Source: JANRKH01 sp033763595
Lineage (GTDB): Bacteria > Pseudomonadota > Alphaproteobacteria > Rickettsiales > Rickettsiaceae
Assembly: GCA_033763595.1 (NCBI GenBank)
Contig: JANRKH010000026.1
Coordinates: forward strand, 1 to 5,582
DNA length: 5,582 bases
Direction: 5' to 3'
In this document: positions 5,454 to 5,582 of the stretch, piece by piece
Layout of the letters: each line of letters begins with the position of its first letter
How positions within the stretch are numbered: the first letter of the stretch is position 1
Program-made: the position numbers and the translations under genes
The notes under the pieces: model-generated
Told to the model about the DNA's origin: nothing
What the model saw: only the letters and a program-made list of their open reading frames with translations
Databases searched by the model: none

Positions 5454-5582
5454 ATGTATCAAAAATTTATGGCAAAGGCTTTGGTTGATAAGCCAGAGAA
5501 CGTTGAAGTTGATGAGATCCCTGGTCAGCAAACTACTTTATTAGCCTTGAAAGTTGATAAAGAAGATCTTGGAAAAGTGATT
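5454..5582 (+). CDS. khpA: KhpA-type KH-domain RNA-binding protein, 3'-truncated by window edge
   Basis: Forty-three N-terminal residues are visible. The segment MAKALVDKPENVEVDEIPG followed by TTLLALKVDKEDLGKVI matches the small single-KH-domain family (KhpA/YlqC). In that family KALVD, a P, VEV and the DLGKVIGKxGR run into the GxxG RNA-binding loop, which would lie just past the window edge. Family members are about 75-85 aa and bind RNA in the cytoplasm. They are often encoded between rpsP and rimM-trmD, but here the upstream neighbour is the lysine-free protein gene. The start is uncertain: ATG 5454 gives a family-like N-terminus (MYQKFMAKALVD). ATG 5469 would cut into the first helix, and a TTG at 5439 would add five residues. 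No clear Shine-Dalgarno is seen. Family assignment is good, although rather few residues are available. Confidence 0.8.
   Translation, partial: MYQKFMAKALVDKPENVEVDEIPGQQTTLLALKVDKEDLGKVI

Noticed and set aside
1..5582. tRNA, rRNA or CRISPR array
   Set aside because: No cloverleaf with a T-arm motif, no rRNA-like stretch and no regularly spaced repeat with unique spacers was seen.

Overview
The window is an AT-rich stretch from a member of the Alphaproteobacteria, most probably the order Rickettsiales (obligate intracellular bacteria). The main basis is the Der/EngA protein. It closely resembles the Rickettsia form as I remember it, including the NKCEK G4 motif in the first GTPase domain and the PPTFK and ITDSY segments of the C-terminal domain. 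Low GC, a complete insertion sequence, a TPR protein and a repeat-bearing low-complexity protein fit such a genome. The genus cannot be told from this window.

Layout. Positions 2-1120 (+) hold the 3' part of a TPR-repeat protein whose start lies outside the window. Positions 1258-3053 are a complete 1,796-bp insertion sequence of the IS1634 type. It has 14-bp perfect terminal inverted repeats and one intact 528-aa DDE transposase on the - strand. It is flanked by perfect 100-bp direct repeats (1158-1257 and 3054-3153). Positions 3080-4417 (-) are an intact der gene. Positions 4418-4794 are a 377-bp divergent intergenic region with a promoter candidate at each end and a GC-richer, hairpin-containing island in the middle. 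Positions 4795-5403 (+) encode an unrecognised 202-aa acidic, Asn-rich protein that contains no lysine and no cysteine and carries two kinds of internal repeat. Positions 5454-5582 (+) are the start of a KhpA-type KH-domain RNA-binding protein that runs off the window.

The central event is the transposition. The element entered the end of der, 75 nt (25 codons including the stop) before the gene's end. The target duplication is 100 bp long, so the complete der 3' end was rebuilt on the der side, while a promoterless copy of the last 24 codons plus stop was left on the far side of the element. Removing 1258-3053 and one repeat copy restores a simple convergent junction, with the stops of the TPR gene and der 63 nt apart. 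Long, variable target duplications are a known peculiarity of IS1634-type elements. Perfect identity of the two repeats suggests a recent insertion.

The genes do not form an evident pathway. der (ribosome assembly) and khpA (RNA binding) are housekeeping. The TPR protein and the lysine-free protein are accessory candidates whose roles cannot be assigned from sequence alone.
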